DNA of 64,000 bases from Companilactobacillus kimchiensis (GTDB lineage Bacteria; Bacillota; Bacilli; Lactobacillales; Lactobacillaceae), in assembly GCF_001438805.1 (NCBI RefSeq), contig NZ_JQCF01000009.1, positions 1-64,000 on the forward strand. The letters run 5' to 3'. Below, piece after piece: positions 53,219-61,411 of this stretch. The first letter of the stretch is position 1; each line of letters opens with the position of its first letter. The position numbers and the translations under genes are program-made. The notes under the pieces were generated by a model. That model worked only from the letters and a program-made list of their open reading frames with translations. It ran no database searches and was not told the origin of the DNA.

Positions 53219-53382
53219 TAGTCTGGAACAAAAACTGAAATTGGCTAAGATGTGAAATTCTACTTAGTCAGCGGACCTTGCTGATTTAGTAGAAGGCCGA
53301 GTTTTGAAACAGTTTGAACTTCAACTGGTTCAAAATCGTGCCCACATCGTTCCAGCCAAATTCAGTTTTTGTGGAAGACGGC
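53219..53382 (-). repeat. Structured intergenic repeat, copy R6 (reverse)
   Basis: Arms CAAAAACTGAAATTGGCT and AGCCAAATTCAGTTTTTG; inner hairpin TTTTGAA-C-AGTT with AACT-GGTTCAAAA and TTCTACT-AGTCAGC with GCTGATTTAGTAGAA. Confidence 0.87.
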
Positions 53383-53453
53383 AACGTAATAAGACTTACG
53401 TTTTAACCAATCATAAGTAAAAACCAAATTGAAATTGATATAGCTCTTTTTAA

Positions 53454-54158
53454 TTAGTTACGATTATCTCCGAAAATAATAATCAAACGTAATAGTTGTA
53501 GAGCAGTTGAGATTGCAGCAGCAACATATGTTAAAGCTGCTGCGAGTAAGACCTGCTTAACCATTGGGACTTCATCACTATCAAGTAAATCGCCAGAACT
53601 AAGAATTTTGACGGCTCGACCAGAAGCATTAAATTCAACTGGTAAAGTGACAACTTGGAAAAGGACAACTAAAGCGAATAACCAAATACCGATGGTGATC
53701 AAGAAATGATTCATTCCTAACAGGGCACCAACGATAATGATAGGAAATGAGGCGTTGGAACCAAGATTAACAGCAGGTACCAATGCAGCTCTGACACGCA
53801 TAGGTATGTAATTCTTTTGATCTTGAATTGCATGTCCACACTCATGAGCAGCAACCCCAATGGCAGCAACTGAAGTAGAATCATAAGTCGAGTCTGACAG
53901 ATTCAAAGTTTTATTACCAGGATTGTAATTATCAGTTAAATTACCACTGACTTTTAAAATCTGGACGTTTTGTAGCCCAGCATTATCCAAAATAAATCTG
54001 GCAGCTTCAGCACCACTAGTACCATGGTGACTAATATATTGATCATATTTTTTGAAATTATGATTGACATACCATGAGGCCCACATAGTGATAATAAGTC
54101 CAACTATTATCAAAAGATAACTAGAGCCAAAACCGTATCCGTAACCATATCCGAACAT
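53454..54158 (-). CDS. YugP-family zinc metallopeptidase, membrane-bound
   Basis: 234 aa. An N-terminal Gly/Tyr-rich start and a membrane helix (about 14-29), the zinc-binding HECGHAIQ (about 107-114; HExxH form) and two later hydrophobic pairs. The family (DUF/peptidase, neutral zinc metallopeptidase) is common in Firmicutes with no firm physiological role; membrane protein quality control is suggested. AAAGAGGAG precedes the ATG. It starts four nt after the upstream gene's stop, so the two form an operon. Confidence 0.9.
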   Translation of the reverse strand: MFGYGYGYGFGSSYLLIIVGLIITMWASWYVNHNFKKYDQYISHHGTSGAEAARFILDNAGLQNVQILKVSGNLTDNYNPGNKTLNLSDSTYDSTSVAAIGVAAHECGHAIQDQKNYIPMRVRAALVPAVNLGSNASFPIIIVGALLGMNHFLITIGIWLFALVVLFQVVTLPVEFNASGRAVKILSSGDLLDSDEVPMVKQVLLAAALTYVAAAISTALQLLRLIIIFGDNRN

Positions 54159-54162
54159 AATG

Positions 54163-54612
54163 TTAACTCCTCTTTAATATATTGTTATTAGAAGTAGTAT
54201 AACCATCATTTATGAAGTTTTCTTGAACTATATGATCTAAATCATTTATTAAAATTGTTTTCAAGGAAATTTGATCTCGGAGGAAGATCAGTAATCGTTC
54301 TGAAATTTCTTTTTTTTCAGTGGTAGTTAAGTTTTTAAAGGTAATCATTAAAGCGGCCTGATGATTTTTTAAATCGAGGTCACTCAAGGAGATCAAGGCA
54401 ACTAACTCGTGTGTGTGTTTCCGTTGCAGCAGCCAATAGATGCCATCATTTCGCATGATAGTTTTGGCACTGTTAGAAATATATTGAGTTGTTGGGTCGA
54501 TATCCATGCCTAAGAATTCGCTGACTTCTTTTAAATTGAAGTGAGTTGGAAAATCCCAAAGGAAATTCTCAGTGATGAAAGGTCGATAAGATTTCATTTT
54601 TATTTCGGTCAT
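54163..54612 (-). CDS. Hypothetical protein, GNAT-like in outline
   Basis: 149 aa, soluble. A strand-rich centre (IYWLLQRKHTHELVALISLS), then a helix and a final part LKTILINDLDHIVQENFINDGY, which resembles the last strands of acetyltransferases where a residue past D-N is followed by a phenylalanine-rich helix. The acetyl-CoA loop (Q/RxxGxG/A) is not seen, so activity is doubtful. GGGAG precedes the ATG by ~12 nt. It is co-directional with its neighbours on both sides (gaps of 4 and 28 nt). Confidence 0.65.
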   Translation of the reverse strand: MTEIKMKSYRPFITENFLWDFPTHFNLKEVSEFLGMDIDPTTQYISNSAKTIMRNDGIYWLLQRKHTHELVALISLSDLDLKNHQAALMITFKNLTTTEKKEISERLLIFLRDQISLKTILINDLDHIVQENFINDGYTTSNNNILKRS

Positions 54613-54640
54613 TAAAATACTTTCTCCCTTTTAAACAAGA

Positions 54641-57433
54641 TTATTCGATGATCATACTCTTCTTAGCACTCTTGTGTAGTTTATGCATAAATGGTTTGAT
54701 TTTTTCAGTAGTCAATAAACCAAGTAGATAGAAGACTACACCAAAGGCTACTAATATAATAATATCTTTGGATGCATTAGGCCAATATATTCCACCGACG
54801 GCTTCACGAATCAGATTGACCGCATAAGTAAATGGCAAATATGGATTAATGAATCTAAAGAATCCATCAGATAGGACAACCGGGAAGTTACCACCAGCAC
54901 CAGAAATTGATAGTACCAGAATGATGATTCCTAGACCTTTACCGACTGTACCAAACATTTGAACCAGCGAGTACAGAATCGATATGAAGACGAAACTTAC
55001 CAGCATACAGAAGAGTACCAGATAAACTTTTTCCTTTGTATAGGCATGAAGGATAAATAAGTTACCAAGTGCCGCTGCAATAGCCTGTAATTGGTTCAAG
55101 AAACCGAAAGTTAAATAACGGCCGTTAAATCTTTGTTTAAAGCTATAACGATACTTTTGACGATCATTTAATTGGAAGTGAACTGTGAAGACACTTGATA
55201 GTAGCAAGGCACCAACCCAGATACACAAAGCCAAGTAGAATGGAGCACTGGCAGAACCATAGGTAGGAACATCGTAAAGGTTAACTTGCTTTAACTTAAC
55301 TGGATTAGAGAAGAAATCAGATTCAGTATTAGCATCAGACTTCATCAATTTGATCAAGGCACCTAAATCAACGTTCTTTTGGCCCTTACGTAAGAGTTTA
55401 GCTGAATGATGGACATCTTTCTTCAACTGAGGCCAATCGTTAGCAGCAAAGTCGTTAGCAGCCGATAATGATTGTTCCAGTTCGGGAGTTTTAGAGTTAA
55501 CTAAGTTAAGAGTAGTAGTTAACTCATTTTCAATTTGTGGTAATTGATATTGAACAAAGAAAGTAGCAGTTGATAATTTCTTCTTCAAATTAGGGTAGTC
55601 ATTAGCATAAAAATCGTTGACTAGGTTAATACCAGTCGTGATGTTACCCATATTACCGTTCAATAATTGATTGGCATCGTGAATCTCGTTACCAACAGCA
55701 GGTAATTGTTTTTGATACTTTTGTAAGTATGTCAAAGCAGTTTCGAGCACACCTTTAGTGTTATTCAAAAGTCCTGGAATAGCAGGGATGATATTGTTGT
55801 TAACTTGGCTCAAGGTAGTTCCAGCATCTTTAAGGAAGTTACTGATATCTGTGATAGTGCTTGAAACGCTATCCATAATATTGAGCGCCTTAATAGCTGT
55901 TACGCCGTCAGCAATTTTGTCAGCTTGTGATGAAAGATCGGAGATCTTGTCTTGAAGTTGAGTTGTATCGAGTGTGTCGTAATTATTCAAGATATCGTTA
56001 GCCTTGTCAGCTAAGGTATCATTCAAATCAGCTAAATCGTTGAGATGTTGAATAGGTGTGTCAAAGATAGTTGTCTTATCACGGCCTAATTGTTCAGCTA
56101 AACGGTTAAAGAAGTTTTGAAGGTCGGTTAATGATGAAGCAACTTGACGACTGATCTTGGATAATTGAGCAGCATCTGTAGCGATGTTTTGAAGAACAGT
56201 CTTGAGTTGTTCTTTTAATTGTTGATTCTTAGGATCATTCTTGATCTTGTCGATCAAAGCGTTGACGTTACTCATTGAAGTACTGATTTGCTTAGCAATA
56301 TTAAAGACCATTGAGAGACCAGTATCGACAGTTGTTTTGATAACAGGCAAGGCTTGTTGGATCTTAGGAATCAATTCATTATTAGCTTTGTTAGTAGCAT
56401 TTTGAGCATCTTCACCAAGTTTTTGAATGTCAGGAACGACTGCTTGAACTTTGTCGATCACCTGGAGACCATTTTGAACTTGGTTGATACTAGTAGTCAT
56501 CAAATCAGAAATTTTACCAAAGTCAGAATCGACTTCATTGATTTGAGTACCGGCATTTTGAATTTCGGGAATTTTATTTTGTAATTGTTTAGCAGCTCCA
56601 CCACCAGCATCAGCTAGAGGTAAGAAGTTATTTAAGTTAACGATTTTTTGAGCATCCTGATTTAACAAGGGGATATAACCATACATGTCGTTAGCTTGTT
56701 GTAATTTCTGATTCAAGTTAGGCACGATAGTATTGGCCTTTTGAACCTTATCCATGATGTCTTGTAATTCAGGTAAATTGTCATCAGTTGTGATCAGTAA
56801 AGTTGAAAGTCTTCTCAACATAGGAAGATTCTTTTGAAGATCACCACCAGATTTGTTTAACACCTTGGTAACAGTCTTACTGATTGTTCCGATAAATTCA
56901 TCTGAAACGGTATTTTGTAACGTTGTGGCCCCCGACTCGGTTAACTTCGGGGCGACCGCATTTATTTTTTGGTTAACCGAGAATACCAAAGTAGGTTTCT
57001 TGATAGTACCAGATAAGAAACTGACGATATCCTTTGAGAAAGTTTTTGGTACGTAGATACCAGCATAGTAAGAACCATCTTTAACACCTTGGTCCAATTG
57101 CTTCTTAGAATCTACAAAAGTCCAACCTAATTTTTTGTTCTTTTTAAGATTGGCAATCAACTGATCACCAATTTCTATTTTTTGACCCTCAAGTTCAACT
57201 GCTTGATCATCTGAATAAACAGCAACTTTTAGACCACCGGTATTGGAATAAGGATCCCATAGAGCCCAAACGTTAAACCAACAGTATAAACATGGTAAGA
57301 TAATCAAAGCCAGCATCAACAATGTTGCGGGTTTTGACTGTAATGTCCTCTTTAAATCTAATCTAAATAGCTCCCAAGCTTTGATAGAAATCCCCTCCAA
57401 ATCTCTTTTAAAAACTGATTGACGTAATGTCAT
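54641..57433 (-). CDS. YhgE/Pip-family ABC-2-type membrane protein
   Basis: 930 aa. The N-terminal transmembrane helix with LLMLALIILPCLYCWFNVWALWDPYSN is the hallmark of the YhgE/Pip family. A very long extracellular part (about 60-720) is rich in coiled-coil heptads with V/L-Asn-Asp-Lys repeats, and five or six C-terminal helices resemble ABC-2 permeases. Pip of Lactococcus is a phage receptor; relatives are linked to type VII-like secretion or lipid export. AGGGGA precedes the ATG. It likely forms an operon with the genes on both sides. Confidence 0.9.
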   Translation of the reverse strand: MTLRQSVFKRDLEGISIKAWELFRLDLKRTLQSKPATLLMLALIILPCLYCWFNVWALWDPYSNTGGLKVAVYSDDQAVELEGQKIEIGDQLIANLKKNKKLGWTFVDSKKQLDQGVKDGSYYAGIYVPKTFSKDIVSFLSGTIKKPTLVFSVNQKINAVAPKLTESGATTLQNTVSDEFIGTISKTVTKVLNKSGGDLQKNLPMLRRLSTLLITTDDNLPELQDIMDKVQKANTIVPNLNQKLQQANDMYGYIPLLNQDAQKIVNLNNFLPLADAGGGAAKQLQNKIPEIQNAGTQINEVDSDFGKISDLMTTSINQVQNGLQVIDKVQAVVPDIQKLGEDAQNATNKANNELIPKIQQALPVIKTTVDTGLSMVFNIAKQISTSMSNVNALIDKIKNDPKNQQLKEQLKTVLQNIATDAAQLSKISRQVASSLTDLQNFFNRLAEQLGRDKTTIFDTPIQHLNDLADLNDTLADKANDILNNYDTLDTTQLQDKISDLSSQADKIADGVTAIKALNIMDSVSSTITDISNFLKDAGTTLSQVNNNIIPAIPGLLNNTKGVLETALTYLQKYQKQLPAVGNEIHDANQLLNGNMGNITTGINLVNDFYANDYPNLKKKLSTATFFVQYQLPQIENELTTTLNLVNSKTPELEQSLSAANDFAANDWPQLKKDVHHSAKLLRKGQKNVDLGALIKLMKSDANTESDFFSNPVKLKQVNLYDVPTYGSASAPFYLALCIWVGALLLSSVFTVHFQLNDRQKYRYSFKQRFNGRYLTFGFLNQLQAIAAALGNLFILHAYTKEKVYLVLFCMLVSFVFISILYSLVQMFGTVGKGLGIIILVLSISGAGGNFPVVLSDGFFRFINPYLPFTYAVNLIREAVGGIYWPNASKDIIILVAFGVVFYLLGLLTTEKIKPFMHKLHKSAKKSMIIE

Positions 57434-57442
57434 TATATAACG

Positions 57443-58198
57443 TTATGATAACGGATTGTAGTAAATGAACCCGTTGACCATGTCTAAAATCTCAGAATCA
57501 TCATGTAACATTGAATGCTCAGCGTTAGAGCCCTTGATTAAATACTCGGTATATTCCTTAACATGGGGTTTTAAAATATATGAGATTGATTTGGCTGATG
57601 TAACGGAGATGTATTTATCACTGTTTGATTGATCGCCGACGTTGCCATAAATATTTAGGACGCGTAAATCATCTGAAATGTTCTTTCGATTAACAAAAAT
57701 TCTAAAATAAGTAGGACTCATGAAAGTTGGTCGGCCATCTGGTTTAATCTGGTTGATATTGGGAAGATCTCCTAAGCCGATAATTCCATTAAATGGTCCA
57801 GCTATAAGTACTAATTTTTTAAGTCGTGGCATATAAGGACGCATTTTTTCTCTTAGGTTGACTAGGACTAAGGCGACGGCACCCAAAGAGTGACCGATTG
57901 CATCATATGTAGTAAATTCATGTTTTAATCGTAAATCAAATAAGAGCTTCACTAACCAATATTCCATTTGGTTGCTGCCCACCCATTTGTTTTGAAAAAC
58001 AACTTGTACAATGGGATGTTCATCCTTTGTCCAAGCGCCTTCATATATAACTTTACCCTTCCAATCAATCGTTGCTTTAAGAAATTCGTCCGGTTGTTTG
58101 CCGTCACATTTCAAAGCTGATTCGATCATTTTCTCAGTTGTATAATCACCACCACGAAATCCGTGGATGTAGAGAATCGGCCATTGTCCATTATTCAT
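57443..58198 (-). CDS. Alpha/beta hydrolase, DUF915 family
   Basis: 251 aa. It begins WPILYIHGFRGGDYTTEKM, the oxyanion-hole region of DUF915 hydrolases. The nucleophile Ser lies in AIGHSLGAVALVLV and the catalytic His in NAEHSMLHDD near the end. Substrate unknown; possibly a surface-linked lipase/esterase, although no signal peptide is seen. ATG 58198 is chosen as GGGGTG stands just upstream; the frame is open 25 codons further without a ribosome site. It ends 10 nt before the YhgE gene start. Confidence 0.85.
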   Translation of the reverse strand: MNNGQWPILYIHGFRGGDYTTEKMIESALKCDGKQPDEFLKATIDWKGKVIYEGAWTKDEHPIVQVVFQNKWVGSNQMEYWLVKLLFDLRLKHEFTTYDAIGHSLGAVALVLVNLREKMRPYMPRLKKLVLIAGPFNGIIGLGDLPNINQIKPDGRPTFMSPTYFRIFVNRKNISDDLRVLNIYGNVGDQSNSDKYISVTSAKSISYILKPHVKEYTEYLIKGSNAEHSMLHDDSEILDMVNGFIYYNPLS

Positions 58199-58267
58199 AA
58201 ATTCACCCCAACAATATATTATTATATAATTATTATTAAGAAAAATTAACCTAATGAGGTATGACAA

Positions 58268-58960
58268 TTGCAAAAATATTATGCAGTAAGACGTGGCAAG
58301 ACACCTGGAATCTATTTAACTTGGCCAGAATGTAAGGCTCAAGTCGATGGTTTTACCGGTGCTAGATACAAAAGTTTTCCGGATCGAGCCCAGGCTCAAG
58401 CGTTTCTTGAGGCCAAAGATTCTCATAACAAAACTTCCGCAACTAAAAAATCTTCTAAACCAAAAGTTTCTAATATTGATGATTATGATTTAGTGATTTA
58501 TACCGATGGTGGTTCCAGAAATCATGGTAACTTTAAGGGTGGTCATGTTAAAACGTCTGATAAGGCCGCATGGGCCTACCATATTAATGGAAATGACCAG
58601 ACATATGAAGGAACTGGTGGAGAATTTGGGGCAACCAATAACCGTATGGAAATAATGGCCCTGATTCAGAGTATTATTCGTTTAAATGAGTTAAAAATCA
58701 ACACACAAAATGCGATTTTTGTCTTAGATTCTCAATATGTTTTGAATGCTATTACCAAAAATTGGTTGAATGGTTGGAAAAAACGTGGCTATAAAAAGGC
58801 TGATGGCAGCGTTCCAGTCAATGTAGAGCTATGGAAGCAATTGGATGAACTATTGCCTACAATTCCGAATAAAACTTTTGAGTGGACTAAAGGTCACGCA
58901 ACTAATGTTGGTAATAATCGGGTTGATGAATTGTTAAACGAAACTATGGATAAGATGTAG
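58268..58960 (+). CDS. rnhA: Ribonuclease HI with N-terminal RNA/DNA-hybrid binding (viroplasmin) domain
   Basis: 230 aa. Residues 1-45 (KYYAVRRGKTPGIYLTWPEC, then KSFPDRAQAQAFL) are the viroplasmin-like hybrid-binding domain of eukaryotic-type RNase H1. The RNase H domain carries the carboxylates: Asp in IYTDGGSRNHG, Glu in NNRMEIMAL, Asp in FVLDSQYV and the final Asp in GNNRVDELLN. It removes RNA from hybrids. The start is TTG 58268 preceded by GAGG; divergent from the hydrolase. Confidence 0.93.
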   Translation: MQKYYAVRRGKTPGIYLTWPECKAQVDGFTGARYKSFPDRAQAQAFLEAKDSHNKTSATKKSSKPKVSNIDDYDLVIYTDGGSRNHGNFKGGHVKTSDKAAWAYHINGNDQTYEGTGGEFGATNNRMEIMALIQSIIRLNELKINTQNAIFVLDSQYVLNAITKNWLNGWKKRGYKKADGSVPVNVELWKQLDELLPTIPNKTFEWTKGHATNVGNNRVDELLNETMDKM

Positions 58961-58975
58961 ATCTTCAACGATTTA

Positions 58976-59055
58976 CCGCCGTCCTCCACAAAGATTAAAA
59001 TTCGACTGGAACGTAATGGATACTACTTTGAGTCAATGAAGATCAGGTTGTCATA
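58976..59055 (+). repeat. Truncated structured repeat R9
   Basis: CCGCCGTCCTCCACAAAGAT and CGACTGGAACGTAATGG match the left quarter of the family; the right arm is missing. Confidence 0.6.
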
Positions 59056-59128
59056 AAATTAAAGTCAATATTTACCTATTCTTGGTTTATATTTACCGAA
59101 TTTGAAGTAAAAGAGAGGTTTGGTTTTA

Positions 59129-60010
59129 TTGAGTAAATCATATGAGCATGAGCAAGTTACTTTGAACAGGCCACTTTCTGCGTGGTTGTTTCGTTTCGAC
59201 GGAGTTGATACACCGGCCTATATCGCACCCCATTGGCATCGAGGCATAGAATTATCTTTTACCAACAGTGGGTCAATTAATGACTTTGAAATTAACAATC
59301 ATCATTATCAGACGGCCGGTGGCAAAATATTAGTGGTCAATTCTCAATTGGTACATAGCATTAGAAGTGCCCCTCAAAAGGAAAATGGTGCTATTTCAAT
59401 TATTTTTCCATATGATTACGCTCACAGGTTATATCCGGAAATAGATAATCAAATAATTGCAATTAATGACCCTGAACAATTTAGTGAGATACAAAGGAAT
59501 GAGTATTTGGAATTACAATGTCTGCTTTATAAAATATATCAATTATTGAATACGAATGATCAATATACTAATTTAAAATTAGAATCATTGATGGTGAAGG
59601 TTTTACAATTATTACTTGAATTCTTTACGGTTTCGAAAGAACATTCAGGGATGATCTATGGTAAAAAAGACTTTGCAGTTGAACGAATACAAATAATTAC
59701 CAAGTACGTTCATGAACATTACTCTGAAAAAATGAAGCTGGAAGATATTGCTGACAAAATAAATGTCTCTAAAGAATATTTGACCCGCTTTTTCAAAAAG
59801 CATATGTCATTGACAGTGGGGCAATATATCGGTGATGTGCGAGCGCAATATGCCTACATAGATATTTTAGGACAAGCCGGAAATTTAACTGAAATTGCAA
59901 TTAAAAACGGATTTCCTAGTACCAAGGCCATGAATCAAGCTTTTAAATTTACATATCAAAAAAGTGCTTCAGATTTTTATCAAGAAAAAAAGCTAAAAAA
60001 CAATAACTGA
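59129..60010 (+). CDS. AraC-family regulator with N-terminal cupin sensor
   Basis: 293 aa. The N-terminal AraC-type cupin (APHWHRGIELSFTNSGSI with the usual His pair) is followed by a C-terminal double HTH: HEHYSEKMKLEDIADKINVS, YLTRFFKKHMSLTVGQYI, and NGFPSTKAMNQAFKFTYQKS. Such regulators sense sugars or related ligands. The divergent-free, co-directional esterase 78 nt downstream may be a target. The start TTG 59129 has GAGAGG ten nt upstream; a TTG three codons earlier is too close to that site. Confidence 0.87.
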   Translation: MSKSYEHEQVTLNRPLSAWLFRFDGVDTPAYIAPHWHRGIELSFTNSGSINDFEINNHHYQTAGGKILVVNSQLVHSIRSAPQKENGAISIIFPYDYAHRLYPEIDNQIIAINDPEQFSEIQRNEYLELQCLLYKIYQLLNTNDQYTNLKLESLMVKVLQLLLEFFTVSKEHSGMIYGKKDFAVERIQIITKYVHEHYSEKMKLEDIADKINVSKEYLTRFFKKHMSLTVGQYIGDVRAQYAYIDILGQAGNLTEIAIKNGFPSTKAMNQAFKFTYQKSASDFYQEKKLKNNN

Positions 60011-60050
60011 TTGGTTAATATTTATATATTAATCAATCAGTTTTTTTTTT
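60007..60050 (+). terminator. Intrinsic terminator after the AraC regulator
   Basis: CTGATTGGTTAATAT / ATATTAATCAATCAG stem, four-base loop, then ten T. Confidence 0.9.
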
Positions 60051-60087
60051 AAGATAGACGCATAAGCTAAGTGGAGGCGTTTACAAG

Positions 60088-60972
60088 ATGGCTACTGAAG
60101 AAATGACTAATGCAATTTTAGAAATGAGAAAACTATTTAAGGCAGGTGATGATAAAAGGGATGCGGGACTACCAACTGAAGTTGATGGTGTTAAACGAAT
60201 CGATAATCTAGCCTATGGTCCTGACTCTAAATGGAATTTGTTGGATATTTATTTGCCTGAAAAGGTCAATGGACCAATTCCAACTATTATTAATATTCAT
60301 GGTGGTGGTTTCTGTTACGGAACTAAAGAGACATACCAATTTTATGGTTTAAATTGGGCTCAAAGAGGGTTTGCTTTCATCAATCCTAATTACACTTTGG
60401 CGCCTGATGCTACTTTCCCAGATGAACTGGACGAAGTGAATCTATATATTCATTGGGTTGCTGACCATGCAAAAGAATATGGCTTAGATATTAATAATGT
60501 TTTCTTAGTTGGAGATAGTGCCGGGGGCCAAATGGCAGAGCAGTACATTACTATTTTGACCAATCCCGAATATCGTAAACTGTTTGGTTATGAACTAACC
60601 GATTTACATTTCAGAGCTGCTGCCTTAAATAGTCCAGCCACTTTTATTTTGGATCCAGGAGTTATTAGTGGTGCATTAAGTAGCTACTTCACTGATACTA
60701 GTGATTCACAGAAGGAAAAACTAAATACTGAAAAGTATATTGATCAAAATTTTTTACCAACTTATATTGCGACTGCGAATGAAGATTTTATTAGAAATAA
60801 TTCTATTAAATTAGATGGATTTTTGACAGCTAGAGGTGCTTCACATATTTGTAAGATGTATGGAGATGAAAAAAATCCTAGAGGACACGTTTTCTTAATT
60901 AATCAAAGAGACGAGATAGCTAAACAAGCTAATGATGATGAAATGAAATTCTTTAATAAATACCGTGTATAA
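60088..60972 (+). CDS. Alpha/beta hydrolase, hormone-sensitive-lipase-type esterase
   Basis: 294 aa. The oxyanion motif INIHGGGFCYG (about 70-80) and nucleophile elbow VGDSAGGQMA (about 143-152) define the HSL (family IV) esterases; the catalytic His is in RGHVFLINQ near the end. No signal peptide, so cytoplasmic. GTGGAGG precedes the ATG; a weak cre-like stretch TGGAGGCGTTTACA overlaps it (60072-60085). The natural ester is unknown; small acyl or plant-derived esters are usual. Confidence 0.87.
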   Translation: MATEEMTNAILEMRKLFKAGDDKRDAGLPTEVDGVKRIDNLAYGPDSKWNLLDIYLPEKVNGPIPTIINIHGGGFCYGTKETYQFYGLNWAQRGFAFINPNYTLAPDATFPDELDEVNLYIHWVADHAKEYGLDINNVFLVGDSAGGQMAEQYITILTNPEYRKLFGYELTDLHFRAAALNSPATFILDPGVISGALSSYFTDTSDSQKEKLNTEKYIDQNFLPTYIATANEDFIRNNSIKLDGFLTARGASHICKMYGDEKNPRGHVFLINQRDEIAKQANDDEMKFFNKYRV

Positions 60973-60978
60973 ATTTTC

Positions 60979-61140
60979 CGTCTTCCATAAAAATTGGAAT
61001 AGGCTGGAACGCAGGACATCGTTTGAAGCCAACTCAAGTTCAGAGTTGTCTCCAAATCGAGTCTTTTTCTAAATTGGCCAAGTACGCCAATTTAGAAGAA
61101 TCTCCCGGCTGAGCCTATTCCGATTTTTACTCCAGACTGA
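60979..61140 (+). repeat. Structured intergenic repeat, copy R7 (forward)
   Basis: Nearly identical to R5, with a small deletion (GCAGGACATC versus GCTGGGGACATC). Arms AAAAATTGGAATAGGCT and AGCCTATTCCGATTTTT pair with one G-U or mismatch. Confidence 0.87.
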
Positions 61141-61299
61141 ATAATATTTTAATCGTTTTGTTGATTAAGAATAATCTGTTATTGAATGATTTTTTTAACA
61201 CAAAGAGCCCATATTATCTGACATTATTACATCAGTTAATATGGGCTCTTGTGTTATTGATATTAATTTGAGTAAATAAGCATTCACTAAAATAATCTA

Positions 61300-61376
61300 A
61301 TCTGGAACAAAAACTGAAATTGGCTAAGATGTGAAATTCTACTGAGCTAGCCAAATTCGATTTTTGTGGAAGACGT
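61300..61376 (-). repeat. Internally deleted structured repeat R8 (reverse)
   Basis: Matches R6 at both ends (TCTGGAACAAAAACTGAAAT and TTTTTGTGGAAGACG) but lacks about 85 bp of the centre. The outer arms remain complementary. Confidence 0.75.
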
Positions 61377-61411
61377 CAAATTAATAAAACTTACGTTTTT
61401 ACTCATGATCT

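Larger units (their letters stand above)
52820..53443. mobile_element. MITE-like composite element B (best-preserved copy)
   Basis: About 624 bp. Terminal inverted repeats of about 43 nt: 52820-52862 (starts CTATATCAA, ends TTACTTATGATTGGTTAAAG) and 53401-53443 (starts TTTTAACCAATCATAAGTAA, ends TTGATATAG). Inside are R5 (forward), a central hairpin (about 53117-53175, CACAAAGAGCCCCTATTAG against CTAATAGGGGCTCTTTGT) and R6 (reverse). No protein frame. It fills nearly all of the gap between cls and the YugP-type gene, whose stop is 10 nt from its right end. Confidence 0.75.
60977..61390. mobile_element. MITE-like composite element C (degenerate)
   Basis: R7 (forward), a central hairpin at about 61200-61254 (CACAAAGAGCCCATATTA against TAATATGGGCTCTTGTG), and R8 (reverse, with a large internal deletion). 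The sequence is collinear with element B, sometimes identical for tens of bases, for example TTGATATTAATTTGAGT-AATAAGCATTCA. The left terminal repeat is missing, and the element starts directly behind the esterase stop. It fills the whole gap to the ATPase gene. Confidence 0.68.

Noticed and set aside
54641-57433. Prophage signal because of similarity to the phage infection protein Pip
   Set aside because: Pip/YhgE is a chromosomal host membrane protein; no phage structural, lysis or integrase genes are nearby.
60072-60085. cre site overlapping the esterase ribosome site
   Set aside because: Two core mismatches, and the match is partly made by the GGAGG ribosome site itself; kept only as a remark.
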